From contig NZ_CP077172.1 of the NCBI RefSeq assembly GCF_050231725.1, forward strand, positions 806,001-870,000: a DNA stretch of 64,000 nt. Direction: 5' to 3'. Below are positions 25,110-34,595 of this stretch, piece by piece (within the stretch, counting starts at the first letter, position 1; every line of letters begins with the position of its first letter). This DNA is from Fusobacterium nucleatum_L (GTDB taxonomy: Bacteria > Fusobacteriota > Fusobacteriia > Fusobacteriales > Fusobacteriaceae). The position numbers and the translations under genes were made by a program. Below the pieces are notes generated by a model. That model saw only the letters and a program-made list of their open reading frames with translations, was not told where the DNA came from and ran no database searches.

Positions 25110-27716
25110 ATGATAAGTGGTTTACTGAAAAAGATTTTTGGTACTAAAAATGACAGAGAAATTAAGGCTCTGACAAAAGAAATACAAAAAATCAATGCAT
25201 TAGAATCTGAATATGAAAAACTTTCAGATGAAGATTTAAAGAATAAGACAAATATTTTTAAAGAAAGATTAAAAAATGGTGAAACTCTTGATGATATTTT
25301 AGTGGAAGCATTTGCAACAGTTAGAGAAGCTTCAAAAAGAGTTTTAGGTTTAAGACATTATGATGTGCAATTAATTGGAGGTATAGTTCTACACCAAGGA
25401 AAAATTACTGAAATGAAAACAGGGGAAGGTAAAACTTTGGTTGCAACTTGTCCAGTTTACTTAAATGCCCTTGCAGGACATGGTGTACATGTAATTACAG
25501 TAAATGATTACTTGGCAAAAAGAGATAGAGACCAAATGTCGAGACTATATGGCTTTTTAGGTTTAAGTTCAGGAGTTATTTTAAATGGACTTCCAACTGA
25601 ACAAAGAAAACAATCATATAATTCAGATATAACTTATGGTACAAACTCTGAATTTGGATTTGACTATTTAAGGGATAATATGGTATCAAGTCTAGATCAA
25701 AAAGTTCAAAGAGAACTTAATTTCTGTATAGTGGACGAAGTTGACTCAATACTTATTGATGAAGCAAGAACACCACTAATAATTTCAGGTGCAGCAGAAG
25801 ATAAAATAAAATGGTATCAAATATCTTTCCAAGTTGTATCTATGCTTAACAGAAGTTATGAAACTGAAAAAATTAAAAATATTAAAGAAAAGAAAGCTAT
25901 GAATATCCCTGATGAAAAATGGGGAGATTATGAAGTTGATGAAAAATCAAGAGTTATTGTATTCACTGAAAAAGGTGTTAAAAGAGTAGAAGAAATTTTA
26001 AAAATCGAAAACCTATATGCACCTGAATATGTTGAATTGACTCACTTTTTACATCAAGCTTTAAAAGCTAAAGAATTATTTAAAAGAGATAGAGATTATT
26101 TAGTTAGAGATAATGGTGAAGTAGTTATAATTGATGAGTTTACTGGAAGAGCTATGGAAGGAAGAAGATATTCAGATGGACTTCACCAAGCCATAGAAGC
26201 TAAAGAAGGTGTTAAAATTGCTAGTGAAAACCAAACTCTTGCAACTATAACACTTCAAAACTATTTTAGAATGTATAAAAAATTATCAGGAATGACTGGT
26301 ACTGCTGAAACAGAAGCAACAGAATTTATGCATACTTATGGATTAGAAGTTGTTGTTATTCCTACTAACTTACCAATTATAAGAAAAGACGATGCTGACT
26401 TAGTTTACAAGACTAAAAAAGAAAAAATTGATTCAATTATTAATAGAATACAAGGACTATACGAAAAAGGTCAACCAGTTCTTGTAGGTACAATTTCAAT
26501 TAAAAGTTCAGAAGAATTATCAGAACTTTTAAAGAAAAGGGGAATACCTCACAATGTCTTGAATGCAAAATACCATGCAAAAGAAGCTGAAATAGTTGCT
26601 CAAGCAGGTAGATATAAATCTGTTACAATAGCTACAAATATGGCAGGTAGAGGAACAGATATCATGCTTGGAGGTAACCCTGAATTTATGGCTCTTGCAG
26701 AAGTAGGTTCAAGAGATGATGAAAAATTTGCAGAGGTTTTTGAAAAATATCAAGAACAATGTGCTAAAGAAAAAGAACAAGTTTTAGCTCTAGGTGGTTT
26801 ATTTATACTTGGTACTGAAAGACACGAATCAAGAAGAATAGACAATCAATTAAGAGGAAGATCAGGTAGACAAGGTGACCCTGGAGAATCTGAATTCTAC
26901 TTATCACTTGAAGATGATTTAATGAGACTGTTTGGTTCTGAAAGAGTAATGGTTTGGATGGATAGATTAAAACTTCCTGAAGGAGAACCTATAACTCATG
27001 GAATGATAAACTCTGCTATTGAAAAAGCTCAAAAGAAAATAGAAGCTAGAAACTTTGGAATAAGAAAAAATCTTCTTGAATTTGATGATGTTATGAACAA
27101 GCAAAGAACAGCTATATACGAAAGTAGAAATGAAGCTCTTAGCATCGATAACCTAAAAGATAGAATATTAGGAATGCTTCAAAGAAATATTACAGAAAAA
27201 GTATATGAAAAATTTGCACCAGAAATGAGAGAAGATTGGGATATTGATGGATTAAATGAATACTTAAAAGATTTCTATGTTTATGAAGAAGATGATGATA
27301 AAGCATATTTAAAACACACAAAAGAAGAATATGCAGAAAGAATTTATAATGCTTTAGTTGATCAATATAATAATAAAGAAGAAGAACTTGGCTCAGATTT
27401 AATGAGAAAACTTGAAAAACATATTCTATTTGATGTTGTTGATAATAGATGGAGAGGGCATTTAAAGTCTCTTGATGGACTAAGAGAAAGTATTTATTTA
27501 AGAGCTTATGGACAAAGAGATCCTGTAACTGAATATAAAATAATTTCTAGCCAAATATTTGAAGAAATGATAGCAACTATTCAAGAACAAGCGACTTCAT
27601 TCTTATTTAAAGTTGTTGTTAGCACTGAACCAGAAAAAGATGAAAATACTAAAACCACAGACGGTTTATGTCCATGTGGAAGTGGAAAACCTTATGAAAA
27701 ATGTTGTGGTAGATAA
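25110..27716 (+). CDS. secA: preprotein translocase ATPase SecA
   Basis: SecA drives secretory proteins through SecYEG. The 868 residues include Walker A in MKTGEGKTLVA, Walker B in CIVDEVDSILIDEARTPLIISG, the second nucleotide-binding domain with TNMAGRGTDIMLGG, and the C-terminal zinc-binding tail CPCGSGKPYEKCCG. The ATG at 25110 (MISGLLKKIFG) with GTGAGG upstream is the typical start; the in-frame ATG at 25080 adds a basic tail without a ribosome site. The lipoprotein gene starts 12 bases downstream. Confidence 0.97.
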   Translation: MISGLLKKIFGTKNDREIKALTKEIQKINALESEYEKLSDEDLKNKTNIFKERLKNGETLDDILVEAFATVREASKRVLGLRHYDVQLIGGIVLHQGKITEMKTGEGKTLVATCPVYLNALAGHGVHVITVNDYLAKRDRDQMSRLYGFLGLSSGVILNGLPTEQRKQSYNSDITYGTNSEFGFDYLRDNMVSSLDQKVQRELNFCIVDEVDSILIDEARTPLIISGAAEDKIKWYQISFQVVSMLNRSYETEKIKNIKEKKAMNIPDEKWGDYEVDEKSRVIVFTEKGVKRVEEILKIENLYAPEYVELTHFLHQALKAKELFKRDRDYLVRDNGEVVIIDEFTGRAMEGRRYSDGLHQAIEAKEGVKIASENQTLATITLQNYFRMYKKLSGMTGTAETEATEFMHTYGLEVVVIPTNLPIIRKDDADLVYKTKKEKIDSIINRIQGLYEKGQPVLVGTISIKSSEELSELLKKRGIPHNVLNAKYHAKEAEIVAQAGRYKSVTIATNMAGRGTDIMLGGNPEFMALAEVGSRDDEKFAEVFEKYQEQCAKEKEQVLALGGLFILGTERHESRRIDNQLRGRSGRQGDPGESEFYLSLEDDLMRLFGSERVMVWMDRLKLPEGEPITHGMINSAIEKAQKKIEARNFGIRKNLLEFDDVMNKQRTAIYESRNEALSIDNLKDRILGMLQRNITEKVYEKFAPEMREDWDIDGLNEYLKDFYVYEEDDDKAYLKHTKEEYAERIYNALVDQYNNKEEELGSDLMRKLEKHILFDVVDNRWRGHLKSLDGLRESIYLRAYGQRDPVTEYKIISSQIFEEMIATIQEQATSFLFKVVVSTEPEKDENTKTTDGLCPCGSGKPYEKCCGR

Positions 27717-27728
27717 TAAGGAGGAAAA

Positions 27729-28472
27729 ATGAAAAAAATATTATTTCTTTTAGCAATGATTTTTACTTTAGTATCTTGTAGTTCTACTGTTACAAAAAAG
27801 AGTTTAATTGAAAAATACTCTTTAAATAAAGAGTCAGCTCATGATTGGGAGATAACTATGTCAAAAATTATGGTAGCAGAAGCTACAAATCCTGATTGGT
27901 ATGGTGAAGAAAATCCTTTAGTTAATTATAGGAAACAAGGAAAAATGTCTGAAAAAGAATATTATTTCTTAGATTATTTAGGAAAAACTCCTACTAACGA
28001 AATTACTGATGAAGACTTTGAACGTTTTACAAAAATATTAACATCTTATGTAAATAAAATGCCAAGAAAATTCATATTAGAAGAAACTAATATTAAAGAC
28101 CCTAAAGGCTTGGTTGATTATATGGTTAGAGAAGCTAATTCTACTCAATTAGATAATCCTTCTAAATATATAAAAGAAGTTATAGCTGATAAGGAAGAGT
28201 GGGCACAAATAGAAAAATTCTCACAACAATCTGATTTGAAACCTAAAGATATAAGAAAACTAAGAAAATTATTACTTTCATTTGTTAAGAGAAATAATTT
28301 CTATCATGAACAAGCATGGTTCCAAGCAGAAGTTTCCGATAGAATGATACAACTTTCTAATCTTAATAAAAAATCTCCAAAAACAAAATTAGAATTAAAT
28401 AATGTTAATGCTAAGGCACTTTATTTAGCATATCCTCAATTCCTATCAAGAATTGATAAATGGGGAAGATAG
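27729..28472 (+). CDS. lipoprotein of unknown function
   Basis: The 247-residue protein has a lipoprotein signal with lipobox LVSC (Cys about 17) and a mostly helical mature part rich in Lys and Glu. I recognise no domain. It follows secA by 12 bases with AGGAGG at the ATG, so it is probably translated from the secA transcript. A strong bidirectional terminator follows. Confidence 0.78.
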   Translation: MKKILFLLAMIFTLVSCSSTVTKKSLIEKYSLNKESAHDWEITMSKIMVAEATNPDWYGEENPLVNYRKQGKMSEKEYYFLDYLGKTPTNEITDEDFERFTKILTSYVNKMPRKFILEETNIKDPKGLVDYMVREANSTQLDNPSKYIKEVIADKEEWAQIEKFSQQSDLKPKDIRKLRKLLLSFVKRNNFYHEQAWFQAEVSDRMIQLSNLNKKSPKTKLELNNVNAKALYLAYPQFLSRIDKWGR

Positions 28473-28480
28473 TATAATAT

Positions 28481-28516
28481 AAAAAAACACTAGATTAATA
28501 AATCTAGTGTTTTTTT
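28481..28516. terminator. bidirectional terminator between the secA operon and rnfB
   Basis: AAAAAAACACTAGATT pairs perfectly with AATCTAGTGTTTTTTT across an AATA loop. Both convergent transcription units can end here. Confidence 0.9.
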
Positions 28517-28523
28517 ATTTATT

Positions 28524-29792
28524 TTATTTCATTTCTTTATCAATTTCTTGATGTAAGTTTTGTTTAACTATTTGTTCATTTTCTTCTGGAACACATAGCC
28601 CATCTCCTAAGACACTACAATAAGTAGCAGCTTGTTTTTCTTTTTCTAATTGTTCTGCTGTTTTAGGAGGTTCTGCTTGTTTCTTCAAGTCTTCTTTTAC
28701 TTTTTCATTTTGTTCTGGCACACACAATCCGTCACCTAAAATGCTACAATAAGAAGCTTCTTGTTTTTGAGTATCTTCAACTTTTGGAGCTTCTTCCTTC
28801 ACAACTGGTGCATCTGTCATTGTTGCTGGATCTGGAACTACCTTACCTGCCTTGATTTCTTCAAAACATTTTAACAAGTCATCTTTTCCTGTCGATTTTG
28901 CTAAATTTTCTAATTTTTCATATGCTTCCTTATCTTTTGCATCGAAAGCATCTTTAAATTTATTTAACATTCTTTTGTTCTTTTCTACAAATTCTTTTGT
29001 AGCTGTTATTGGTTCTAACTTAACTGGAGCTGCTGCTGGAGCACTTCCATCAGGAATGATTTTTCCAGTTTTGATTTCTTCGAAGCATTTTAACAATTCA
29101 TCTTTTCCTGCTGTCTTTGCTAAATTTTCTAATTTTTCATATGCTTCTTTATCTTTTGCATCAAAAGCATCTTTAAATTTATTTAACATTCTCTTATTCT
29201 TTTCTATGAATTCAGCACTTGCAGAAATTGGATCCCCACTAGGTACTGCTGGAGCACTTCCATCAGGAATGATTTTTCCAGTTTTAATTTCTTCATAGTA
29301 TTTTAATAACTCATCTTTTCCTGCTGTCTTTGCTAAGTTTTCTAATTTTTCATAAGCCTCTTTATCCCCAGCATCAAAAGCATCTTTAAATTTATTTAAC
29401 ATTCTCTTATTCTTTTCTATAAATTCAGCACTTGCAGAAATTGGATCTCCAGTTTGAGCAACTACTTTCTTTACTGCTGGTTTTTTAACAGGTTTTTTCT
29501 TAACAGGTATTTCCACTGCTACACCCATTATTTCCCCTAGTTTTTCAATAACTTTAGGTCCTCCAGGTGCACATAAAGTCATCTTAGCACCTTCTAAAGC
29601 TACTCCTGATGCATATCCAGCACAACCAGGGTATCCACAAGCACCACAGTTTGCACCAGGTAGGACAGCTAATATTGCTTCTACTTTTGGGTCTACTTCT
29701 ACTTCAAACTTCTTTGAAGCATAAGCTAGGAATAGTCCCATCAATATTCCAGTTATTCCTAATACAACAACTGGCATCATAATCGCTTCCAT
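28524..29792 (-). CDS. rnfB: RnfB subunit, atypical: no ferredoxin domains, three long repeats instead
   Basis: RnfB normally passes electrons from ferredoxin into the Rnf complex. This 422-residue protein has the N-terminal membrane helix and the RnfB cluster-binding motif with Cys49, 52, 57 and 74 (CGACGYPGC, then LCAPGG). The two 4Fe-4S ferredoxin domains that usually follow are absent. Instead there are a Lys/Pro linker, three near-identical helical repeats of about 71 residues (116-186, 187-259, 260-322) and two copies of YCSxLGDGLCVPE, each with two cysteines. It ends the rnfCDGEAB operon. The open frame is continuous, so this is not a frameshift. Confidence 0.88.
   Translation of the reverse strand: MEAIMMPVVVLGITGILMGLFLAYASKKFEVEVDPKVEAILAVLPGANCGACGYPGCAGYASGVALEGAKMTLCAPGGPKVIEKLGEIMGVAVEIPVKKKPVKKPAVKKVVAQTGDPISASAEFIEKNKRMLNKFKDAFDAGDKEAYEKLENLAKTAGKDELLKYYEEIKTGKIIPDGSAPAVPSGDPISASAEFIEKNKRMLNKFKDAFDAKDKEAYEKLENLAKTAGKDELLKCFEEIKTGKIIPDGSAPAAAPVKLEPITATKEFVEKNKRMLNKFKDAFDAKDKEAYEKLENLAKSTGKDDLLKCFEEIKAGKVVPDPATMTDAPVVKEEAPKVEDTQKQEASYCSILGDGLCVPEQNEKVKEDLKKQAEPPKTAEQLEKEKQAATYCSVLGDGLCVPEENEQIVKQNLHQEIDKEMK
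28827..29447 (-). repeat. three tandem 213-219-bp coding repeats inside rnfB
   Basis: Units at 29447-29235, 29234-29016 and 29015-28827 encode the motif EKNKRMLNKFKDAFDA, then DKEAYEKLENLAK and GKDELLK, then an EEIKTGKIIPD-type end. The units are highly similar at DNA level, so copy number may change by recombination. Confidence 0.85.
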
Positions 29793-29816
29793 TATATACC
29801 TCCATTTGTATAATTA

Positions 29817-30401
29817 TTAAATTTGCATTCCACTAAATCCCATAAATGCCATAGCTAGAAGTCCTGCTGTTATAAATGCTATTGGAACTCCTTTAAAATT
29901 TTTAGGAGTGTCTGCATATTCTAGTCTTTCTCTTATTCCAGCTAAAAGTAATAATGCTAGCGAGAACCCTACTGCAACTCCAAAACCATTTACTACTGTT
30001 TCTATAAAATTATATCCTTCTTGGATATTTATTATAGCAACCCCTAGAACAGCACAGTTTGTTGTGATTAATGGTAAGAATACTCCAAGTGCTTTATATA
30101 AACTTGGTGATGTCTTTTTAATTGCCATTTCAACGAATTGTACAAGAGAAGCTATTATTAATATAAAAGCTATTGTTTGTAAATATCCTAAACCAAGAGG
30201 TTCTAATATTAATCTATAAGCTAGCCAAGTTACTGCTGAAGCTATTGTTATAACGAAAGTAACAGCCATACCCATACCTAATGATGAGTCAACTTTTTTA
30301 GAAACTCCCATAAATGGACAACATCCTAAGAACTTAGCAAATATTATATTGTTTATAAATATTGAAGTAATAATTATACTAAATAATCCACCTATACTCA
30401 T
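29817..30401 (-). CDS. rnfA: Rnf complex membrane subunit RnfA
   Basis: RnfA is one of two homologous six-helix membrane subunits of the ferredoxin:NAD oxidoreductase that pumps Na+ or H+. The 194 residues include FINNIIFAKFLGCCPFMGVS and TTNCAVLGVAI, the paired half-motifs with the conserved cysteines now known to hold an intramembrane iron-sulfur cluster with RnfE. Its start overlaps the rnfE stop by four bases (ATGA), indicating coupled translation. rnfB follows. Confidence 0.95.
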   Translation of the reverse strand: MSIGGLFSIIITSIFINNIIFAKFLGCCPFMGVSKKVDSSLGMGMAVTFVITIASAVTWLAYRLILEPLGLGYLQTIAFILIIASLVQFVEMAIKKTSPSLYKALGVFLPLITTNCAVLGVAIINIQEGYNFIETVVNGFGVAVGFSLALLLLAGIRERLEYADTPKNFKGVPIAFITAGLLAMAFMGFSGMQI

Positions 30402-31015
30402 TTTTTAGTCACCTTCTTTTTCTTTGCATCTCTTTCTTTTTTCATATTTATACAAGCCATAATTATTCCTATTGTAATAAATCCACCAGGTGCCAATATA
30501 AATATTAAAGCAGGTGTAAAATTAGCAGGTACTAATGAAACTCCAAATACTGAACCATTTCCTAAAATTTCTCTTACTGCTCCTAAAAAAGTTAAAGATA
30601 AAGTAAATCCTATTCCAGACCCAATACCATCAAGTATAGAATCAACAACTCCATTTTTAGATGCAAAACTTTCTGCTCTTCCAAGAACTATACAGTTAAC
30701 AACTATTAGAGGTATAAATAATCCTAATACCTTATATAAGTCAGGTGTGTAAGCATTCATAACCATATCAACTATTGTAACAAGTGAAGCTATTATCATT
30801 ATAAATGCTGGTATTCTTACTTCATCTGGTATAAATTTCTTAAAAAGTGATATTAAACCATTTGAACAAGCAAGAACAGCTATAACTGCAATCCCCATTG
30901 AGAAACCGTTTATTGCACTACTTGTTACTCCAAGAGTAGGACAAAGTCCTAACATCAAAACAAATACTGGATTTTCCTTAAATATTCCAGCTGTAAGTAC
31001 TTCTAATTTTTTCAT
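30398..31015 (-). CDS. rnfE: Rnf complex membrane subunit RnfE
   Basis: RnfE is the RnfA-like partner subunit. The 205 residues show NPVFVLMLGLCPTLGVTSSAING at the N-terminus and VVNCIVLGRAE in the middle, with one conserved Cys in each half. The C-terminus is a basic tail (KKERDAKKKKVTKK). Its start overlaps the rnfG stop by one base (TAATG), and its stop overlaps rnfA, so these genes are translationally coupled. Confidence 0.95.
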   Translation of the reverse strand: MKKLEVLTAGIFKENPVFVLMLGLCPTLGVTSSAINGFSMGIAVIAVLACSNGLISLFKKFIPDEVRIPAFIMIIASLVTIVDMVMNAYTPDLYKVLGLFIPLIVVNCIVLGRAESFASKNGVVDSILDGIGSGIGFTLSLTFLGAVREILGNGSVFGVSLVPANFTPALIFILAPGGFITIGIIMACINMKKERDAKKKKVTKK

Positions 31016-31548
31016 TATTTACTCACCTCATTTTGATAAGTATTTAATGCCTTTATAACTCCTGTATAAACAGCTTTAGGTGATATAGTAGCTCCAGCAA
31101 AAGCATCTACTGACTTATTAAATTCATAAGTAGCATCTTTACCTATCCAATGTTCTTGCCATTCTTTTCCATTAATTTTTGCTCCCAATCCAGGAGTTTC
31201 TGAACTAGTAACCACATTTAATCCTGTTATTTTAGCATCATTATTTATCCCTACAACAAAATTAATATCTCCACCATAACCAGGTTCTGTAACTGAAGCA
31301 ACATATCCTACAACTTCGCCTTCTGCATTAAATCCTGGTATATATTGAATTCCTTCTGCTTCTTTTGCTTCTTCTTCTTTGAAATCAGCAGCTTCTGGTA
31401 AAACTTCTATTCTTGCTGCATTAACTATTTTTTTAGTATTTTCTGCTATAACTTTACTTGTGAAATCATTAACTCCTCCAAGTAATCCAGCTGATACAGC
31501 TGCTATTAGACCAAGGACGATTCCAAAATGTATATATCTATTTTCCAT
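31015..31548 (-). CDS. rnfG: Rnf complex flavoprotein subunit RnfG
   Basis: RnfG carries FMN bound covalently to a threonine on the outer face of the membrane. The 177 residues have an N-terminal membrane anchor and an FMN-binding domain; GLGAKING and the motif AGATISPKAV near residue 155 supply the Thr attachment site. The first 11 bases of the gene overlap the end of rnfD. Confidence 0.93.
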   Translation of the reverse strand: MENRYIHFGIVLGLIAAVSAGLLGGVNDFTSKVIAENTKKIVNAARIEVLPEAADFKEEEAKEAEGIQYIPGFNAEGEVVGYVASVTEPGYGGDINFVVGINNDAKITGLNVVTSSETPGLGAKINGKEWQEHWIGKDATYEFNKSVDAFAGATISPKAVYTGVIKALNTYQNEVSK

Positions 31549-32482
31549 TTTTGCTCACCCCTCCAAATTTTTTAGGTCTTATATATCTATCAATTAAAGG
31601 AACTACACCATTCATTATTAATATAGCATAAGCTGTTCCTTCTGGATATCCACCTTTCATTCTGATTAAAGAAATTAAAATTCCCAATCCTAATGCAAAA
31701 ACTACTCTTCCTTTAGAAGTTGTTGGGCTTGTAACCATATCAGTTGCCATGAAGAAAGCTCCTAAGAATAATCCTCCTGAGAATATTTGCATTAAAGGAT
31801 CTGCTCCCATTGCCCAAGTTAAAATAAATACTGTTCCTATCATAACTGCAGGAACTTTCCAATCTATATGTTTCTTATAGATTAAATATGCTCCTCCTAT
31901 TAATAGTGCTAAAGAAGAAGTTTCTCCTAAACATCCTCCCATTTGCCCTATAAAAGCATGAACATATTGATTTCCATTTTGTATCAATGCATCTGATAGA
32001 GGAAGTCCTCTTTTCATTGCATCCAAAACTGTTGCTCCTGACATTCCATCATAAGCAAAAGTTGTTATTGCTACTGGCCAAGATGCTTGAACAAATGCTC
32101 TTCCCACTAATGCTGGGTTGAAGATATTATGTCCTAAACCACCATAAACAATTTTTCCTAATGTTATTGCCACTATATTTCCAACTACTACATATTGTAA
32201 AGGCATAATAGCAGGAACTACAAATGAAAATAATATCCCTGTTAATATAGCACTTCCATCAAATGCTTCTATATCTCTTTTTAATGCTTTTTGACATAGA
32301 TATTCTGTAAGTATACAAGTCAAAACTGATACTGAAGTTAGTATTAAAGCTCTTATCCCAAATGAGTATACAGCCATAGCAAATGCTGGTATCAAAGCTA
32401 TAACAACATCATACATTACTGACTCAACAGTTTCTGCTGTTCTAATATGAGGAGCCGGTCCTGTTTTTAAAATTGTACTCAC
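31538..32482 (-). CDS. rnfD: Rnf complex membrane flavoprotein subunit RnfD
   Basis: RnfD is a polytopic membrane subunit with covalent FMN. The 314 residues have about ten hydrophobic helices; SGAT in DGMSGATVLDAM (about residue 165) is the flavin attachment site, and FNPALVGRAF is conserved. The gene lies 25 bases after rnfC and overlaps rnfG by 11 bases. Confidence 0.95.
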   Translation of the reverse strand: MSTILKTGPAPHIRTAETVESVMYDVVIALIPAFAMAVYSFGIRALILTSVSVLTCILTEYLCQKALKRDIEAFDGSAILTGILFSFVVPAIMPLQYVVVGNIVAITLGKIVYGGLGHNIFNPALVGRAFVQASWPVAITTFAYDGMSGATVLDAMKRGLPLSDALIQNGNQYVHAFIGQMGGCLGETSSLALLIGGAYLIYKKHIDWKVPAVMIGTVFILTWAMGADPLMQIFSGGLFLGAFFMATDMVTSPTTSKGRVVFALGLGILISLIRMKGGYPEGTAYAILIMNGVVPLIDRYIRPKKFGGVSKNGK

Positions 32483-32507
32483 TTTTATCCTCCTTAATTA
32501 GTTTAAT

Positions 32508-33815
32508 TTACTTTTTCTTAGCTCTCAATTTAGCTTTTCCTGTTTTAATAGACTCAGCTAAAGGTCTATTAGCAGGACAAATATAAGCACAAGAACCACA
32601 TTCTATACAATCCATTAGATTATGACCTGCCATTTCTTCATATTCTTTTGCAGCTGCTAATCTGTCAAACATAAGTGGTGCAAGTCCCATAGGACATACA
32701 GAAACGCACTTAGAACAGCTTATACAAGCTTTTGTTTTGTATGGTCTCATTTCCTCATTAGTTAGAGCTAAAAGCCCTGATGTACCTTTTATTACAGTGG
32801 CATCTTCTGTCATTTGAGCAAGTCCCATCATAGGACCTCCCATAACTAATCTCGCCATTTCTTCTCTATTTATTCCACAGTGATCTAAAATATATGAGAA
32901 AGGTGTTCCTATTGCAACTTTTACATTTTTAGGATTTTTAATAGCCTTTCCAGATACTGTGACAACTTTTTCAATTAAAGGTTTTCCATTTACAACTGCT
33001 TCATATATTGCTGCAGCTGTTCCTGTATTTTGCACAACTACACCAACTGCTGATGGAAGTTGACCAGACGGAACTTGTCTATCTAAAATTGATTTAATAA
33101 GTTGTTTTTCCCCTCCTTGTGGGTATTTTGTTTTCAATGGAACAATATTTATTCCTGTTCCTTCTGATGCTTTTCTCATAGATTCAATAGCTTCTGGTTT
33201 ATTATCTTCTATTCCTACATAAACATTAGGAACATTTAAAATCTTTTTAATGATTAAAATTCCTTCTACTATTGATTTTGGATTTTCTAACATAAGTCTA
33301 TTGTCCGAATTTAAATAAGGTTCACATTCTGCACCATTTAAAATCAAACTATCTAGTTGTGTGTTAGGTGGAGGATTTAATTTTACATGAGTTGGGAAAG
33401 TAGCTCCTCCTATACCAACAATACCTTTTTCCCTGATAATATCAAGTAAGGCTTTTTTGTCTGCTTCTTCCCAATTTTCAATTTTACTTAACTCTGCCCA
33501 TTCTTCTTTTTTGTCATTTTCAATGAAAATTGTCATTATTTTTCCTGATAAAGGAAACACCCGACTTTCAATTTTAGTAACAGTTCCACTCACTGGTGAA
33601 TGAACAGGTACCGCCAAACCTTCTGCATCTGCAATTTTTTGTCCCTTTAGAACTCTCTCCCCTACATTTACAAGAGGATTTAAAGGAGCTCCTATGTGTT
33701 GTAAAAGAGGAACGAAAATTTCATTTGGAGATTCCAATTTTTCAATTGGTAAATGTTCTGTTTGTATTTTATTTTCAGGGGGATGAACGCCGCCTCTGAA
33801 ACCAAAAAATTTCAT
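32508..33815 (-). CDS. rnfC: Rnf complex NADH-binding subunit RnfC
   Basis: RnfC is the peripheral subunit that binds NADH/FMN and carries two 4Fe-4S clusters. The 435 residues begin FFGFRGGVHPPENK, include the glycine-rich FMN/NAD loop GIVGIGGATFPTHVKL and NGAECEPYL, and end with two cluster motifs, CISCSKCVSVCP and CIECGSCAYICP. The ATG at 33815 follows AAAGGAG; the in-frame ATG at 33833 precedes that site. It is the first gene of the operon and has a good promoter. The complex links ferredoxin oxidation to NAD reduction and ion pumping in amino acid fermenting fusobacteria. Confidence 0.96.
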   Translation of the reverse strand: MKFFGFRGGVHPPENKIQTEHLPIEKLESPNEIFVPLLQHIGAPLNPLVNVGERVLKGQKIADAEGLAVPVHSPVSGTVTKIESRVFPLSGKIMTIFIENDKKEEWAELSKIENWEEADKKALLDIIREKGIVGIGGATFPTHVKLNPPPNTQLDSLILNGAECEPYLNSDNRLMLENPKSIVEGILIIKKILNVPNVYVGIEDNKPEAIESMRKASEGTGINIVPLKTKYPQGGEKQLIKSILDRQVPSGQLPSAVGVVVQNTGTAAAIYEAVVNGKPLIEKVVTVSGKAIKNPKNVKVAIGTPFSYILDHCGINREEMARLVMGGPMMGLAQMTEDATVIKGTSGLLALTNEEMRPYKTKACISCSKCVSVCPMGLAPLMFDRLAAAKEYEEMAGHNLMDCIECGSCAYICPANRPLAESIKTGKAKLRAKKK

Positions 33816-33856
33816 CAAAAACACTCCTTTCATAATAGTTTATTTTCCACAAGTTG

Positions 33857-33885
33857 ATTTTAGCATACATATACAAAATTAACAA
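33857..33885 (-). promoter_or_regulatory. promoter of the rnf operon
   Basis: On the minus strand TTGTTA (33885-33880) and TAAAAT (33862-33857) are 17 bases apart, about 40 bases before the rnfC ATG. Confidence 0.65.
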
Positions 33886-33889
33886 GTTT

Positions 33890-34465
33890 TTATTTTAATT
33901 TTTCTTTTCTCTTATTATACTTTTGCATAATTCTATCTAAATTTTGAACAGGTAGTATTTCTATAATACAGTTATTAATGTTTTCTAAAATTTCATCTAG
34001 TTCTTTTTGTTCAGTCTGATTAAACTCTCCTAAGACATGTTCAACAGCATCTTTTTCTTTTGCACCTATTCCACACTTTATTCTAATGAACTCTTCTCCT
34101 ATATGAGAAATTATAGATTTTATCCCATTGTGCCCACCTGAACTTCCCTTTTCTCTAATTCGAATATCTCCAAAGGGTAAGTCCATGTCATCATAGACAA
34201 CAATAAGATCTTTTTTAGGGTCTAATTTATAGAAATTTACTATCTCTATAACTGAGTTTCCACTTAAATTCATAAAGGTTTGAGGCTTTAAAAATATAAC
34301 TTTCTCCCCATCTATATTTTTTTCGCTTACAAGAGCTTGAAATTTTTCTCTTTCATCATTTATACTCAATTTTTTTCTTAAACTGTCTATAACAATGAAA
34401 CCTATATTGTGCCTTGTCTTTTCATATTTTTTACCTGGATTTCCTAAACCAATAACAACTTTCAT
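33890..34465 (-). CDS. pth: peptidyl-tRNA hydrolase Pth
   Basis: Pth releases tRNA from peptidyl-tRNA dropped by ribosomes. The 191 residues open GLGNPGKKYEKTRHNIGF with the catalytic His at about residue 19, and carry KPQTFMNLSG and VYDDMDLPFG with the conserved Asp, and GSSGGHNG. The start follows AAGGAGGG. It lies between truA and the rnf promoter on the minus strand; a terminator after truA suggests its own promoter. Confidence 0.96.
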   Translation of the reverse strand: MKVVIGLGNPGKKYEKTRHNIGFIVIDSLRKKLSINDEREKFQALVSEKNIDGEKVIFLKPQTFMNLSGNSVIEIVNFYKLDPKKDLIVVYDDMDLPFGDIRIREKGSSGGHNGIKSIISHIGEEFIRIKCGIGAKEKDAVEHVLGEFNQTEQKELDEILENINNCIIEILPVQNLDRIMQKYNKRKEKLK

Positions 34466-34552
34466 CTCTCCCCCTCCTTCCTTTCTTTTTTCCCGAACTA
34501 TTATACTACATATTCCTTATATTTTCATCTTATTTTTATATTTTTAAAATAA

Positions 34553-34594
34553 AAAAGCTTATTATGCTTCATTTTTAAAATATAATAAGCTTTT
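34553..34594 (-). terminator. terminator of truA
   Basis: AAAAGCTTATTAT and its complement ATAATAAGCTTTT form a 13-bp stem across a 16-base loop, followed on the minus strand by a T-rich tract. Confidence 0.85.
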
Positions 34595-34595
34595 A

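Noticed and set aside
28852..29298. 148-codon open frame opposite rnfB
   Set aside because: It is the complement of the tandem rnfB repeats and has no ribosome site.
28827..29447. Possible CRISPR or satellite array
   Set aside because: The repeats are 213-219 bp, coding and in frame, so they are protein repeats of RnfB.
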